Source: an uncultured Clostridia bacterium (GTDB lineage Bacteria; Bacillota; Clostridia; Oscillospirales; Acutalibacteraceae). From it: a stretch of 64,000 nucleotides of DNA. The stretch is from assembly GCA_947581635.1 (NCBI GenBank), contig CANPVE010000011.1, positions 1 to 64,000 on the forward strand, given 5' to 3'. The position numbers were made by a program, and so were the translations under genes. Each line of letters starts with the position of its first letter. Within the stretch, counting starts at the first letter, position 1. Shown in pieces: positions 33,864-42,997 of the stretch. The notes below the pieces were generated by a model. That model ran no database searches and was not told the origin of the DNA. It saw nothing but the letters and a program-made list of their open reading frames with translations.

Positions 33864-35319
33864 TGGCCGCTGGGTGGAAAGCATCAGCGGCAAAAACAGA
33901 AAGACTGTTAACCCTTCCAACGGGGAAACGCTGGCCGTTGTCACAGAGGGCGATATTGAGGACGCGCGTCTGGCTATTGCGGCGGCCAAGAGATCTTTCT
34001 ATGTGACGCGCGAATGGCGGGATACCGATGCGCAGACCAGGGGCGATGTGCTGCTGAAAATTGCCGATGAAATGGACAAGATCAGAGACGAGTTGGCTCG
34101 CACAGATACCCTCGACCACGGCAAGCCGCTTCGAGAGGCAGAAGCCGATGTTGATGACGCAATCCACTGCTTCCGCTATTATGCCGGCCTCATCAAAGCG
34201 CCATACGGCGGCGTGTACGATGTGAATGAGGGCTTCGGCAAAATGCACTCCTATACGGTGCATGAACCTGTGGGCGTGTGCGCACAAATTACGCCGTGGA
34301 ATTATCCCCTGCTTATGGGAGTTTGGAAACTCGCACCTGCTATCGCGGCGGGCAACAGCATTGTTTTTAAACCAAGCTCCAACTGCGTGCTGTCCTGCAT
34401 ACGTCTTTTTGAGATATTTGAAAAGGTGGGATTGCCCGCAGGCAGTGTGAATCTGGTGCTTGGCGCAGGTTCTACCATCGGCAACGAGTTGGCGGAAAAC
34501 CATGATGTTGATATGATTACCTTCACAGGCTCCACAGAGGTGGGACAGAGCATTATGCGCGCCGCCGCCGGCAATGTCAAAAAGATAGGGTTGGAATTGG
34601 GCGGCAAATCGCCAAATGTCATTTTTGCCGACGCTGATTTGGAGGGCGCTGTCGAATGGGCTATGCTCGCGATCTTTCTTAATCAAGGCGAAATCTGCTC
34701 GGCCGGTTCGCGCATTATCATCGAAGAAAGCATAAAGGACAAATTCGTCAAGCGTTTGGCCGAAAGAGCCAACTCCATCACTATAGGTAATCCTTTGGAA
34801 AATCCCGATATGGGGCCGCTTGTTACCGAAAGCCACATGAACAAAGTGCTGGATTATATCCAAAAGGGAATCAACGAGGGCGCTACACTGGTTTGCGGGG
34901 GGTATCGCTATACCGAAGGCGAATGTGCAAAGGGATATTATGTGCGCCCGACAGTATTTGACAACTGTACGGACGATATGACCATCGTGAAGGAGGAGAT
35001 TTTTGGCCCGGTTGTCACCATCCAAACTTTTAAGACTGAACAAGAGGCTATCAATATGGCCAACAATACCGAGTACGGTTTGGCAGGCGCGGTGTTCACC
35101 TCCGACGGTGCAAGAGCGATTCGCGTGATAAAGGAGATTCGCGCGGGTATTACTTGGATCAATTGTTACAACCCTTGCTTCAACGAAGCGCCATGGGGCG
35201 GCTATAAGAAATCAGGTATCGGTCGGGAACTCGGCATACACGGCTTAGAGGAATATCAGGAGGTCAAACAGATTAATATCAATCTCAATCCCGGCGTTGT
35301 CGGCTGGTATGAGCATTGA
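33838..35319 (+). CDS. Aldehyde dehydrogenase, probable 4-aminobutyraldehyde dehydrogenase
   Basis: ATG 33838 with GAAAGGAAAG upstream gives 493 aa; a TTG at 33820 is possible but lacks an RBS. It is a typical NAD(P)-dependent aldehyde dehydrogenase. The Asn in TPWNYPLL is near residue 157, FTGSTEVGQ near 230, the catalytic Glu in LELGGKSPN (about 253) and the catalytic Cys in NQGEICSAGSR (about 287). The closest types are betaine-aldehyde/aminobutyraldehyde dehydrogenases. Following patA in the same operon, it most likely oxidises 4-aminobutanal to GABA (PatD role), feeding GabT and 4HbD. A 23-bp perfect-stem terminator follows. Confidence 0.85.
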   Translation: MEIKKMYIDGRWVESISGKNRKTVNPSNGETLAVVTEGDIEDARLAIAAAKRSFYVTREWRDTDAQTRGDVLLKIADEMDKIRDELARTDTLDHGKPLREAEADVDDAIHCFRYYAGLIKAPYGGVYDVNEGFGKMHSYTVHEPVGVCAQITPWNYPLLMGVWKLAPAIAAGNSIVFKPSSNCVLSCIRLFEIFEKVGLPAGSVNLVLGAGSTIGNELAENHDVDMITFTGSTEVGQSIMRAAAGNVKKIGLELGGKSPNVIFADADLEGAVEWAMLAIFLNQGEICSAGSRIIIEESIKDKFVKRLAERANSITIGNPLENPDMGPLVTESHMNKVLDYIQKGINEGATLVCGGYRYTEGECAKGYYVRPTVFDNCTDDMTIVKEEIFGPVVTIQTFKTEQEAINMANNTEYGLAGAVFTSDGARAIRVIKEIRAGITWINCYNPCFNEAPWGGYKKSGIGRELGIHGLEEYQEVKQININLNPGVVGWYEH

Positions 35320-35390
35320 TCGATTCATAGTTTATTTTTTAATATATTCTGCATTTAAACGGAATGAATAAATTATGACGAAGTTCCGCC

Positions 35391-35444
35391 ATAAACAAAC
35401 AGCCCAAAGATTCAACAAACCGAATCTTTGGGCTGTTTGTTTAT
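35391..35444 (+). terminator. Very strong terminator closing the patA operon
   Basis: ATAAACAAACAGCCCAAAGATTC pairs perfectly over 23 bp with the sequence at 35422-35444; the loop is 8 nt and the right arm ends TTTGTTTAT. It may act in both directions. Confidence 0.9.
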
Positions 35445-35559
35445 GATATTATTTATTCAGGTGCTAAAGCAATGTTTGATATGAGGGCTGCAAAGGCGAG
35501 ATGTAGATGGGTATGGTTTCGATAGATAGAGTGATAGACATTACTATGCTCCGCACACG

Positions 35560-35958
35560 GAGATTTGTCTGAAGGAATCGGATAACGCTCCCGTATGGTT
35601 CAACGGCATCGTCCGCTTGGAAGAGACGGTGATTCTTTTGAACCTCGGCGGCACTTCTGCGGAGCTTGATATCCACCTCTATCCGAAACAGAGGATGGAC
35701 GGCGGCTCGGTCACGCTTGCACAGGGCGTGGGCGGTCAGAAAGCGACCTTCCCGAATGCCATGAATGCCGGTGACAATGTGGCTCTGCTGGCATCTACGA
35801 GGAAATGCACGAGGAACGGCAGCACGGAAACGAAGGATGGATTTTACCAGTACAGCGCGGCGTGGGACTCCAAGCACATCGTGTCCCTGCCGCAGGGAAA
35901 ATCCGTGCAGCTTTTGTATTCGATGCAGGAAATAGACGATGGAGGAATTCTTCTGTGA
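35560..35958 (+). pseudogene. Fragment of an unrecognised protein
   Basis: One frame is open from about 35548 to TGA 35958 with coherent codons (EICLKESDNAPVWFNGIV ... RLEETVILLNLGGTSAEL). No plausible ATG or RBS is present; the first formal start is TTG 35617. It looks like the C-terminal piece of a larger protein, possibly a phage-tail or cell-surface type by its beta-rich composition, but I cannot name it. GC content is higher than in the genes on either side, suggesting a foreign fragment. An abrupt junction precedes it near 35545. Confidence 0.4.
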
Positions 35959-35997
35959 TAAGATAGTGACGAAAACATAAAGACTCATTGAAATCTC

Positions 35998-36045
35998 TTG
36001 ACAAAAGTTCATCAAACAGATATAATCTTAGCAGCGTTAAGATTA
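35998..36045 (+). promoter_or_regulatory. Consensus promoter with TetR operator
   Basis: TTGACA (35998-36003), 17 bp, TATAAT (36021-36026): a perfect sigma-70-type promoter. TAATCTTA (36023-36030) and TAAGATTA (36038-36045) form an 8-bp inverted repeat overlapping the -10, the expected site for autorepression by the TetR protein. Confidence 0.8.
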
Positions 36046-36056
36046 TGGAGGCTGAA

Positions 36057-36629
36057 ATGAGTAAAAGAGCCTATCATCATGGAAATTTGAAACAGGAACT
36101 AATAGACAGAGGACTTGAGTTTATCGATCAAAACGGAGTAGAATCTCTGTCCATGCGTAAACTGGCAATTCTTTCAGGAGTAAGCAGTGCTGCGCCATAT
36201 GCGCATTTTAAGAACAAGAAAGCATTTCTATCGGAAGTGCAGAATTATATTACAGAACAGTTTACAGACACACTCCAGAAAACTTATGAAATGTGTAACG
36301 ACAGAGAACGGGTGCTTTTGGAACTTGGAAAAAGCTATGTATTGTTTTTTCGCCAAAATCCTTTGTTTTACAGTTTTATCTTTTCTCACGGAGAAATTGA
36401 TGTTAATTATTATCCGCCTTTTCAAATGTTCCAGCACATTGTACGTGAAGTCTTGAATGAACTATATGGTGGGAAAATAGATGAACAAAGCATTTATAAT
36501 AAAACCTTGGCAATGTGGGCTATGGTACACGGTCTGGCGCAATTATATACATTCCCGGCATTTCGAACGATGGATAATCGAAATATGGAAGACAAGATAG
36601 AAGATATTCTATCTTCGGTAACAATCTGA
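36057..36629 (+). CDS. TetR/AcrR family regulator
   Basis: ATG 36057 after TATGGAGG gives 190 aa. Residues 1-55 are the TetR HTH (YHHGNLKQELIDRGLEFI ... LAILSGVSSAAPYAHFKNKK). The remainder is a helical ligand/dimer domain of the WHG-type tail (QNPLFYSFIFSHGEID). It is followed after 14 bp by the ferredoxin gene, so the pair forms an operon controlled by its own operator. Confidence 0.85.
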   Translation: MSKRAYHHGNLKQELIDRGLEFIDQNGVESLSMRKLAILSGVSSAAPYAHFKNKKAFLSEVQNYITEQFTDTLQKTYEMCNDRERVLLELGKSYVLFFRQNPLFYSFIFSHGEIDVNYYPPFQMFQHIVREVLNELYGGKIDEQSIYNKTLAMWAMVHGLAQLYTFPAFRTMDNRNMEDKIEDILSSVTI

Positions 36630-36643
36630 TTGGAGATAAGCAT

Positions 36644-37417
36644 ATGTTAGGAATATATATGAGTGGAACAGGAAATACACAGCATTGTGTCATAAAGCTG
36701 CTGGGGTTAATTGATTCTGAGGTTGAAAGCATTCGGATAACGAAAGCGAATGAAGAAAAGATTGTTGATAGAATCAAGGAAAACAACACAATCATTCTCG
36801 CATACCCTACTCAGTTTTCAAACATGCCATATATGGTTCGTGACTTTATTAAAAGGAATCAAACTATTTGGTTGGGGAAAAAAGTATTATGTATGACGAC
36901 AATGGGAATCTTCTCTGGTGACGGTGCTGGCTGCAGTGCGAGACTTTTGAAAAGATACGGAGCAGAAATAATAGGTGGACTTCAAATTCGTATGCCGGAT
37001 GCGGTATGCGATAACAAAATGCTGAAAAAGCCTCTAAAAGAGAATCAAAGGCTTGTTAAAGAAGCGGACAAAAAGATAGAAGATGTCGCAAAGGACATTA
37101 TGGAAAACGGTAAATATCCCAAAGAAGGAATCAGTTTTATTTCCCACATGGTAGGCCTTTTTGGACAAAGACTGTGGTTTTATAACAAGACAACGGAATA
37201 TTCAAAAAAACTTAAAATAAGTGATGATTGTATTGGATGCGGACTTTGCAGTAAAAACTGTCCAATGGAAAATTTGCGTATTAAGGATGGAAAGGCTGTT
37301 GCAGGATACAGTTGTGCGATGTGCTATTTCTGTATAAGTACATGTCCAAAACGGGCAATAACGCTTCTCGGAAGCAAAGTGTTTGAACAATGCAGATACG
37401 AAAGTTATGAGGGATAA
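36644..37417 (+). CDS. EFR1-family flavodoxin/ferredoxin fusion protein
   Basis: The 257-aa protein has an N-terminal flavodoxin-like domain (FMN loop MSGTGNTQH at about residues 6-14, then TTMGIFSGDGAG near 88). Two [4Fe-4S] motifs follow, CIGCGLCSKNCP (about 197) and CAMCYFCISTCP (about 225). This is the EFR1 family of electron-transfer proteins common in Clostridia. It is paired with the upstream TetR regulator, so its expression probably responds to a stress or redox ligand. Confidence 0.85.
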   Translation: MLGIYMSGTGNTQHCVIKLLGLIDSEVESIRITKANEEKIVDRIKENNTIILAYPTQFSNMPYMVRDFIKRNQTIWLGKKVLCMTTMGIFSGDGAGCSARLLKRYGAEIIGGLQIRMPDAVCDNKMLKKPLKENQRLVKEADKKIEDVAKDIMENGKYPKEGISFISHMVGLFGQRLWFYNKTTEYSKKLKISDDCIGCGLCSKNCPMENLRIKDGKAVAGYSCAMCYFCISTCPKRAITLLGSKVFEQCRYESYEG

Positions 37418-37482
37418 CAAGCTACTAAAGGACATTATTTTTTAGAGAAATAAGTGTTGAATGGTAACTTGTTAGAGACTAG

Positions 37483-37725
37483 AGTATGTTCACATAAGGG
37501 TTTACAAGCATGTAAGAATACAGTATAATAAAATCATGAAACTGACTAAAAAACAATTCAGAAAAATAGAGCATTTAATGCCAATACCAAGGAAACCACC
37601 CGAAATTTCAAATTATCAATTCTTGTATGCATTACTTTACATGATAGAAAATGGCTGTAAATGGAAAGCTTTGCCGAAAAAGTTTGGGAAGTGGCACACC
37701 ATTTATATGAAATTTAACAGGTGGT
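37483..37725 (+). mobile_element. Left end of an IS5-family element, truncated
   Basis: The segment starts with an IS end (GAGTATGTTCACATAAGGGT) and carries the promoter/start region and first about 63 codons of an IS5-family transposase from ATG 37536 (MKLTKKQFRKIEHLMPIPRK). It contains the DUF4096-type block YALLYMIENGCKWKALPKKF. At about 37725 the sequence changes abruptly into an adhesin-gene fragment, so the transposase is truncated. The same IS end recurs at 38861. Confidence 0.7.
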
Positions 37726-38122
37726 CAAAAAACGGAACCATACAAATCCCTCGTTCACGTCGGGCGACAAGTCAAAAGTCACCGAGGAATTGTCCTTCAC
37801 GGACGGCAAGTACAGCGCCACTCTCACCGACAAAAACAAAATGCTGGCAAAGTACGACTTCACCAGCGCGGACAAAAACGTGACGGTTTCAAAAAACGGC
37901 GACAAACTCACAATCACGGCCGCCGCCGGCTTTGACGGCAAGATTCTGATCACCGCCTCGCGCAACAATCTGCCGACAATGACCGAAACCTCCCGTTTGC
38001 TCGCCTACGGCGACACGGAATTTCAGGACGTAATCGTGGGGGCGGACAACATGGAGACGGTCAAAGCGGACAGGCTGATTGACAGCTACACCACCGACGA
38101 AAATGGAAAATTCACCACGATC
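37726..38122 (+). pseudogene. Adhesin (thioester/Cna-B) gene fragment, second copy
   Basis: This matches the adhesin gene at about 850-1167 very closely (same order of SKVTEELSFTDGKYS and KNVTVSKNGDKLTITAAAGF). It then jumps at VKA/DRLIDSYTT to the part corresponding to about 1825-1872, losing roughly 650 bp. It ends at an IS3 relic near 38122. It is a diverged paralogue fragment rather than an identical copy. The formal open frame from 37721 is 141 aa. Confidence 0.8.
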
Positions 38123-38166
38123 TGTTGCTTAAATTTGGCGATATAGGATTTTTGATTCTTCCCCAT
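38123..38166 (-). mobile_element. IS3-family OrfA N-terminal relic
   Basis: On the minus strand AAGGAGATATTCAAC precedes ATG 38166, and 15 codons read MGKNQKSYIAKFKQQ, a typical IS3-type OrfA start, before the junction with the adhesin fragment. Confidence 0.5.
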
Positions 38167-38315
38167 GTTGAATATCTCCTTTGTGCCTTCATTTAATAAT
38201 ATAGCTTGTTTAACCTTTTTGCTTGCATTTACATACTAACGATATGTGTTTAAAAGTCGTAAAGTCGGCAGTATAGTCGAAGTTGGTATTCTCGCTGAGA
38301 AAATCGCTGTTTGCG

Positions 38316-38386
38316 GTAGATTTCTTCACATTTGAGTGATATAATATTAAATGTCGAGTAGGTGACTGTTCGACAAATCTCGGCAT
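38316..38386 (+). repeat. Promoter-bearing intergenic module, copy 2
   Basis: It matches 8256-8326 (GTAGATTTCTTCACATTTG, TATAAT at 38340-38345, AAATGTCGAGTAGG-GACTG, CGACAAA). A ribosome site and GTG 38409 follow at the same distance as in copy 1. Confidence 0.65.
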
Positions 38387-38408
38387 TTGTAAAGGTGATG
38401 AAATACCA

Positions 38409-38809
38409 GTGCGGTGTGTTGTTTTTTATGAAAGCTGGCAAATGGAATGCTGCGGGACGGCATTTTCCTAGGGGACAAGGTAAAGTGGCTTGTGCTAAAA
38501 AATGAATGCTTGCAAACGTCCATTGATGTAGGAGTAATCAATTATATATACGAGGCCCATAGTTCTGAATGGGAAAAGATATTTGTCTTAGAAGGAAAAG
38601 TTGAAGCAATTAAGACTCTATATGAAAGATATGCACCAGATGAGTATAATGCTCGTATATTGGTGCCGGTTGACGGAGAATTGGTTGAAGTTGAAAGTGC
38701 AAAAGGTTTTGACAAGGAATTCAAGGACATGGAATCCAGCGCATATATTGTTACCTTAAATGAATATGTCATTCGCCCCGCAAAAAAAGAAGATGTTACT
38801 TTTAGATAA
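38409..38809 (+). pseudogene. DUF6578-like orphan protein with a frameshift
   Basis: GTG 38409 (AAAGGTGA upstream) starts a frame reading VVFYESWQMECCGTAFS before a stop. The protein continues without a gap in the frame of ATG 38447 as LGDKVKWLVLKNECLQTSID and on to 38809. The WQMECCG start followed by GDxVxW is characteristic of DUF6578-type proteins as I recall them. One frameshift near 38466 separates the two parts; the downstream open frame is 120 aa. Function unknown. The upstream promoter module is shared with the orphan gene at 8457. Confidence 0.55.
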
Positions 38810-38860
38810 ATGCCGATTAGTTGATCAGCCTTTAGAGGAATGAGATATGGAAATGATTTT

Positions 38861-38920
38861 AGAGTGTGTTCACATAAAGGTTTATAAGCGTGTAAGAATA
38901 CAGTATAATAAAATCATGAA
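38861..38920 (+). mobile_element. Second copy of the IS5-family left end
   Basis: About 55 bp (GAGTGTGTTCACATAAAGGT ... AGTATAATAAAATCATGAA) repeat the IS end at 37483-37540 in the same orientation, including the transposase promoter and start codon. The element is cut off immediately after that start. It may be a solo IS end or deletion scar. Confidence 0.65.
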
Positions 38921-39299
38921 GCGGTTGTTATTTTTACCACTGTGGCATTGCGGACAAGATAAATGTAACCTTCCAAAACGTGTTATAGAGCACTATGCGA
39001 ATAAATCACTAAAATGTTACACTTTTTGATAAAATTAGAAAAAGTTAAAATTAACAAAATTCATTTAGATATTCCCACAAATTCGTTATATGTACTATTG
39101 ACTTTATGCAATATTCTGCTATAATTGACACAGTAATGTATATGACTTTGCTTCTCCTCAAAAGGTTGTGCTTTTTGATAAAATTAGAAAATTAATTATC
39201 ATATTTAAACTTAATACATTCAGTATTTCGTCATTGTACGACAGAATTATCTAAAATATAAATTACTAAAAAAGGTTTTAATAATTGGAGAATATTTTA
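38921..39299. other. AT-rich region without genes
   Basis: No credible coding sequence. A 21-bp phrase, CTTTTTGATAAAATTAGAAAA, occurs twice (about 39024 and 39173), and candidate promoter elements precede the decayed dehydrogenase gene. Probably debris from IS activity. Confidence 0.5.
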
Positions 39300-39960
39300 T
39301 GAATGCTTTTAAAGATTTAAAAATAGCTGTTGCTGGAACCGGATATGTCGGACTTTCCATTGCCACGCTTTTGGCTCAGCATCATAAGGTTATTGCGGTT
39401 GATATTGCTCCAGATAAAGTTGATTTGATTAACAGTCGCAAGTCACCTGTTCAGGACAGTATATTGAAAAGTACTTAGCTGAAAAGGAGCTTGATTTCAC
39501 TGCTACTCTTGACGCAAAGTCGGCATACATCGATGCCGATTTTGTTATAATTGCAGCACCGACCAACTATGACTCAAGTACACAGCATTTTGATACAAGT
39601 GCTGTCGAGAATGTCATTGACCTGGTTATGAAATATAATCCAAAAGCTATCATGATAATAAATATACTATTCCGGTTTGATATACGAAAAGTATTCGGGA
39701 GAAAACAGGAAGCTAAAATATTCTATTCAGCTCAGAATTTTTACGTGAATCAAAGGTATTGTACGATAATTTATATCCCAGCCGAATCATTGCAGGCACT
39801 GATATGGAGGACGAGCGACCGGTTAATGCAGCACACATTTTTGCAAAGCTGCTTCAGGAAGGAGCTATTAAGGAGAACATCGACACACTGTTCATGGGTT
39901 TTACAGAAGCGGAAGCCGTGAAACTGTTTGCCAATGCTTATCCTTCAAGTTCAAGTATGT
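39300..39960 (+). pseudogene. UDP-glucose/nucleotide-sugar dehydrogenase pseudogene
   Basis: ATG 39300 (ATTGGAGAAT upstream) begins [20 protein letters not shown], the Rossmann start of UDP-glucose 6-dehydrogenases. The protein then needs at least three frame changes (about 39465, 39660-39690, 39715) to continue through [29 protein letters not shown] and [16 protein letters not shown]. It stops near 39960 with the C-terminal half missing. It is a paralogue of the intact gene at 41669. Likely an ancestral capsule-locus gene replaced by the second copy. Confidence 0.8.
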
Positions 39961-40560
39961 TAATCGGGCTCACGGCGGAGTGGGAGTATCATGCTGTCTG
40001 ATGGGCCAGAATGATACTATTCAACCGCATTCATTACAAAACTGTAGCAAACAGTTTGATTGTGTTGTTCAACGATTTGAAAATGTGAAGAAACATATGT
40101 TAGTGTGCGCTATTCACATCAGTTGGGGAACACAGAGTAAGAGATAGAAAAGATGATAGAGTTAGACGGTTAAAGAAACTGACTTGGATTTAGAGGATAT
40201 GCACATGAGAACAGTTTGGTGTTCTAGAAAAATCCAGTAATATCAAGGCTTTTCATTACTCAACGGAATAAGAGATGAGCTGGATAAATGAGCTTGACTG
40301 CAATAGGGGAGATTGAAGTCAAGAATGTAAAACTCTTTATTTCGAGATTATCCGTTGAAGATAAGTCAGTTAATTCGATGGATTTGGATTGAGAGTATGC
40401 CATGAGGGGATGGGATTGCGGAATAGAGGACGAGAAACACAGGGGATTTGGGGAAAAGAGTTTTACAGTACTGGGGAAAAGCTGTGAGGCGGGGACTGCT
40501 GTTTGTCCACACCTTTCTCACACTGTTTTTAATATAGAAAGAAATCGGGAGCAGGAAACA
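39961..40560. other. 600 bp without a recognisable gene
   Basis: Short open frames only; no coding similarity recognised. The frame of the epimerase gene is open from 40402, but the region before 40561 has neither RBS nor family-like sequence. It probably holds the promoter and leader of the polysaccharide locus. Confidence 0.4.
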
Positions 40561-41640
40561 ATGGTCAACATGAATTTGGATTTAAACGGCAAAACAATCC
40601 TCGTGACTGGTTCACCAGGATTCATAGGTGCGAACCTTGTTGTGCGTCTTTTAAGGGAGCTGTCCTCTGGACATATCATCAGTTTTGACAGCATGAACAA
40701 CTACTACGATGTTAGCCTGAAGGAATACCGGCTTGCGGAGATTGAAAAGGCGGCAGAAAACAGCAATGTGAGACACACCTTTATAAAGGGTAATCTTGCT
40801 GACAAGGCGCTTGTGGACAAGGTGTTTGCAGAGTGTAAGCCAGACATCGTTGTGAACCTTGCAGCGCAGGCTGGTGTCCGCTACTCCATAGAGCATCCGG
40901 ATGTTTATATCGAGTCCAATATCATCGGATTCTTCAATATATTAGAGGCTTGCCGCCACAATCCTGTGGAACACCTGGTGTACGCTTCGTCATCATCCGT
41001 TTACGGAGGCAACAAGAAAGTTCCGTTCAGTACTGATGACAAGGTGGATAACCCAGTCAGCCTGTATGCGGCGACCAAGAAGTCCAATGAACTTCTGGCA
41101 CATGCCTACTCGAAACTCTACAACATTCCATCGACCGGTTTACGTTTCTTTACGGTCTACGGTCCTGCAGGACGCCCGGATATGTTCTACTACTCCGCTA
41201 CTCAGAAGCTGAGCTCCGGGAGGACAATCCAGATCTTCAACTATGGCAACTGTAAACGTGATTTCACCTATATCGATGACATTGTGGAAGGCGTTGTCCT
41301 GGTCATGCAGGGAGCACCGGAGAAGAAAACGGGGGAAGACGGTCTGCCGATTCCACCATACCGTGTCTACAACATTGGAGGCGGCACACCGGAAAATCTG
41401 CTGGACTACATCAGCACTTTGCAGGAGGAGCTTGTCCGTGCCGGTGTTCTGCCGGAGGACTATGACTTCGAGGGACACAGGGAACTGGTTCCCATGCAGC
41501 CGGGTGATGTGCCTGTGACTTACGCAGAGAGTCAGGCACTGGAATGCGACTTCGGCTTCAGACCAACGATTGACATCAGGACGGGGCTGCGGAAGTTTGC
41601 GGAATGGTATAAGGGCTATTACATAGACGGGAAGAGATAA
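40561..41640 (+). CDS. UDP-glucuronate 4-epimerase-type NAD-dependent epimerase
   Basis: ATG 40561 gives 359 aa. It is a short-chain dehydrogenase-type epimerase: NAD loop GSPGFIGANL (about residue 15), the catalytic Ser/Thr in SSSSVYGG (about 140) and YxxxK in YAATKKSNE (about 162). The sequence NNYYDVSLKEYRL and RFFTVYGPAGRPDMFYY are hallmarks of UDP-glucuronate 4-epimerases (CapI/Gla type), giving UDP-galacturonate. The first glycine motif reads GSPGFIG rather than GxAGFIG, a small oddity. With the UDP-glucose dehydrogenase 28 bp downstream it makes uronic-acid sugars for the polysaccharide. Confidence 0.85.
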   Translation: MVNMNLDLNGKTILVTGSPGFIGANLVVRLLRELSSGHIISFDSMNNYYDVSLKEYRLAEIEKAAENSNVRHTFIKGNLADKALVDKVFAECKPDIVVNLAAQAGVRYSIEHPDVYIESNIIGFFNILEACRHNPVEHLVYASSSSVYGGNKKVPFSTDDKVDNPVSLYAATKKSNELLAHAYSKLYNIPSTGLRFFTVYGPAGRPDMFYYSATQKLSSGRTIQIFNYGNCKRDFTYIDDIVEGVVLVMQGAPEKKTGEDGLPIPPYRVYNIGGGTPENLLDYISTLQEELVRAGVLPEDYDFEGHRELVPMQPGDVPVTYAESQALECDFGFRPTIDIRTGLRKFAEWYKGYYIDGKR

Positions 41641-41668
41641 AGAAATAGAATGCTAGACAAAAGAATGG

Positions 41669-42928
41669 ATGATTGAAATGGTTAACGAACAAACTGGAAA
41701 AAAATACAAAATTGCAGTTGCAGGGACGGGCTATGTTGGCTTGTCCCTTGCCGTGTTGCTTGCGCAGAATAACCAGGTAACGGCGGTGGATATCCTCCCT
41801 GAGAAGGTTGAGAAGATCAATAACAGGATCAGTCCGATACGGGATAAGGAGATTGAAGAATATCTCGCTGAGAAGGATCTAGATTTGACCGCCACACTGG
41901 ACGCAGCAAGCGCTTATGCGGACGCGGACTTTGTCATTATTGCTGCCCCGACCAACTATGACCCGCAGAAGAATTTCTTTGATTGTTCATCGGTCGAGGC
42001 CGTGATCGAGCTGGTATTAAAGAGCAGTGATAAGGCTGTAATGGTGATTAAAAGTACCATTCCGGTTGGATATACAAAATCGGTCAGAAAAAAGTATAAC
42101 ACGGATCGGATCATATTCAGCCCGGAGTTCCTGCGGGAATCCAAGGCACTCTACGACAATTTGTATCCGAGCCGTATTATCGTTGGCTGTGATGAGGCCA
42201 CCAGCTATGCCGCGGAAATCTTCTCAGGAATGCTGGTTGAGGGAGCAGTGAAGAAGGATATAGAAGTTCTCTACATGGGCTTTACCGAAGCTGAAGCAGT
42301 CAAACTTTTTGCGAACACATATTTAGCTCTTAGGGTCTCATTTTTCAACGAGCTGGATACATACGCAGAGGTCAAAGGCCTGAATACTGCGGATATCATC
42401 AGAGGTGTCAGCCTGGATCCTCGAATTGGTGATTACTACAACAACCCAAGCTTCGGCTACGGCGGATACTGCCTGCCGAAAGACACGAAGCAGCTTCTGG
42501 CCAATTATCAGGATATACCTGAGAATCTGATAGAAGCTATTGTAGAGAGCAACCGGACAAGAAAGGATTTCATTGCGGATAGAGTTCTGGAGAAAGCCGG
42601 CTACTACACAGCATCAAGTATGTGGAACGCAGAAAAGGAGCGTCCGATCACAGTTGGTGTATACAGGCTGACGATGAAGGCAAATAGCGATAACTTCCGC
42701 CAGAGCAGTATCCAGGGCGTTATGAAGCGGCTGAAGGCGAAAGGCGCGACAGTTATTATCTATGAGCCTACACTGCCTGATGGAGCTACTTTCTTTGGAA
42801 GTCTGGTTGTGAACGATGTGGAGAAATTCAAGCGCGGCGCGGATGCGATCATTGCGAACAGGTATGAGGCAGTTCTCGACGATGTGAGCGAGAAGGTTTA
42901 TACGCGGGATATTTATAAGCGTGATTAA
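41669..42928 (+). CDS. ugd: UDP-glucose 6-dehydrogenase
   Basis: ATG 41669 (or 41678) gives 419 aa. NAD-binding [15 protein letters not shown] is near residue 19. IIAAPTNYD (about 95), [10 protein letters not shown] (about 130), SPEFLRES (about 151) and the catalytic Cys in [14 protein letters not shown] (about 266) are all intact. It oxidises UDP-glucose to UDP-glucuronate, the substrate of the upstream epimerase. A decayed paralogue lies 2 kb upstream. Confidence 0.9.
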   Translation: MIEMVNEQTGKKYKIAVAGTGYVGLSLAVLLAQNNQVTAVDILPEKVEKINNRISPIRDKEIEEYLAEKDLDLTATLDAASAYADADFVIIAAPTNYDPQKNFFDCSSVEAVIELVLKSSDKAVMVIKSTIPVGYTKSVRKKYNTDRIIFSPEFLRESKALYDNLYPSRIIVGCDEATSYAAEIFSGMLVEGAVKKDIEVLYMGFTEAEAVKLFANTYLALRVSFFNELDTYAEVKGLNTADIIRGVSLDPRIGDYYNNPSFGYGGYCLPKDTKQLLANYQDIPENLIEAIVESNRTRKDFIADRVLEKAGYYTASSMWNAEKERPITVGVYRLTMKANSDNFRQSSIQGVMKRLKAKGATVIIYEPTLPDGATFFGSLVVNDVEKFKRGADAIIANRYEAVLDDVSEKVYTRDIYKRD

Positions 42929-42997
42929 TCATAACTTAATCTAACACAAATAAAAAAACTGCCTGATTATGAGGCAGATAATGATGAGGAGTAAGTT

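Noticed and set aside
31928..35043. Long minus-strand open frames opposite patA (374 aa) and opposite the aldehyde dehydrogenase (429 aa)
   Set aside because: They lie exactly antisense to strongly supported genes, have no RBS and encode Cys/His/Arg-rich low-complexity sequence. They are shadows of GC-rich codon usage.
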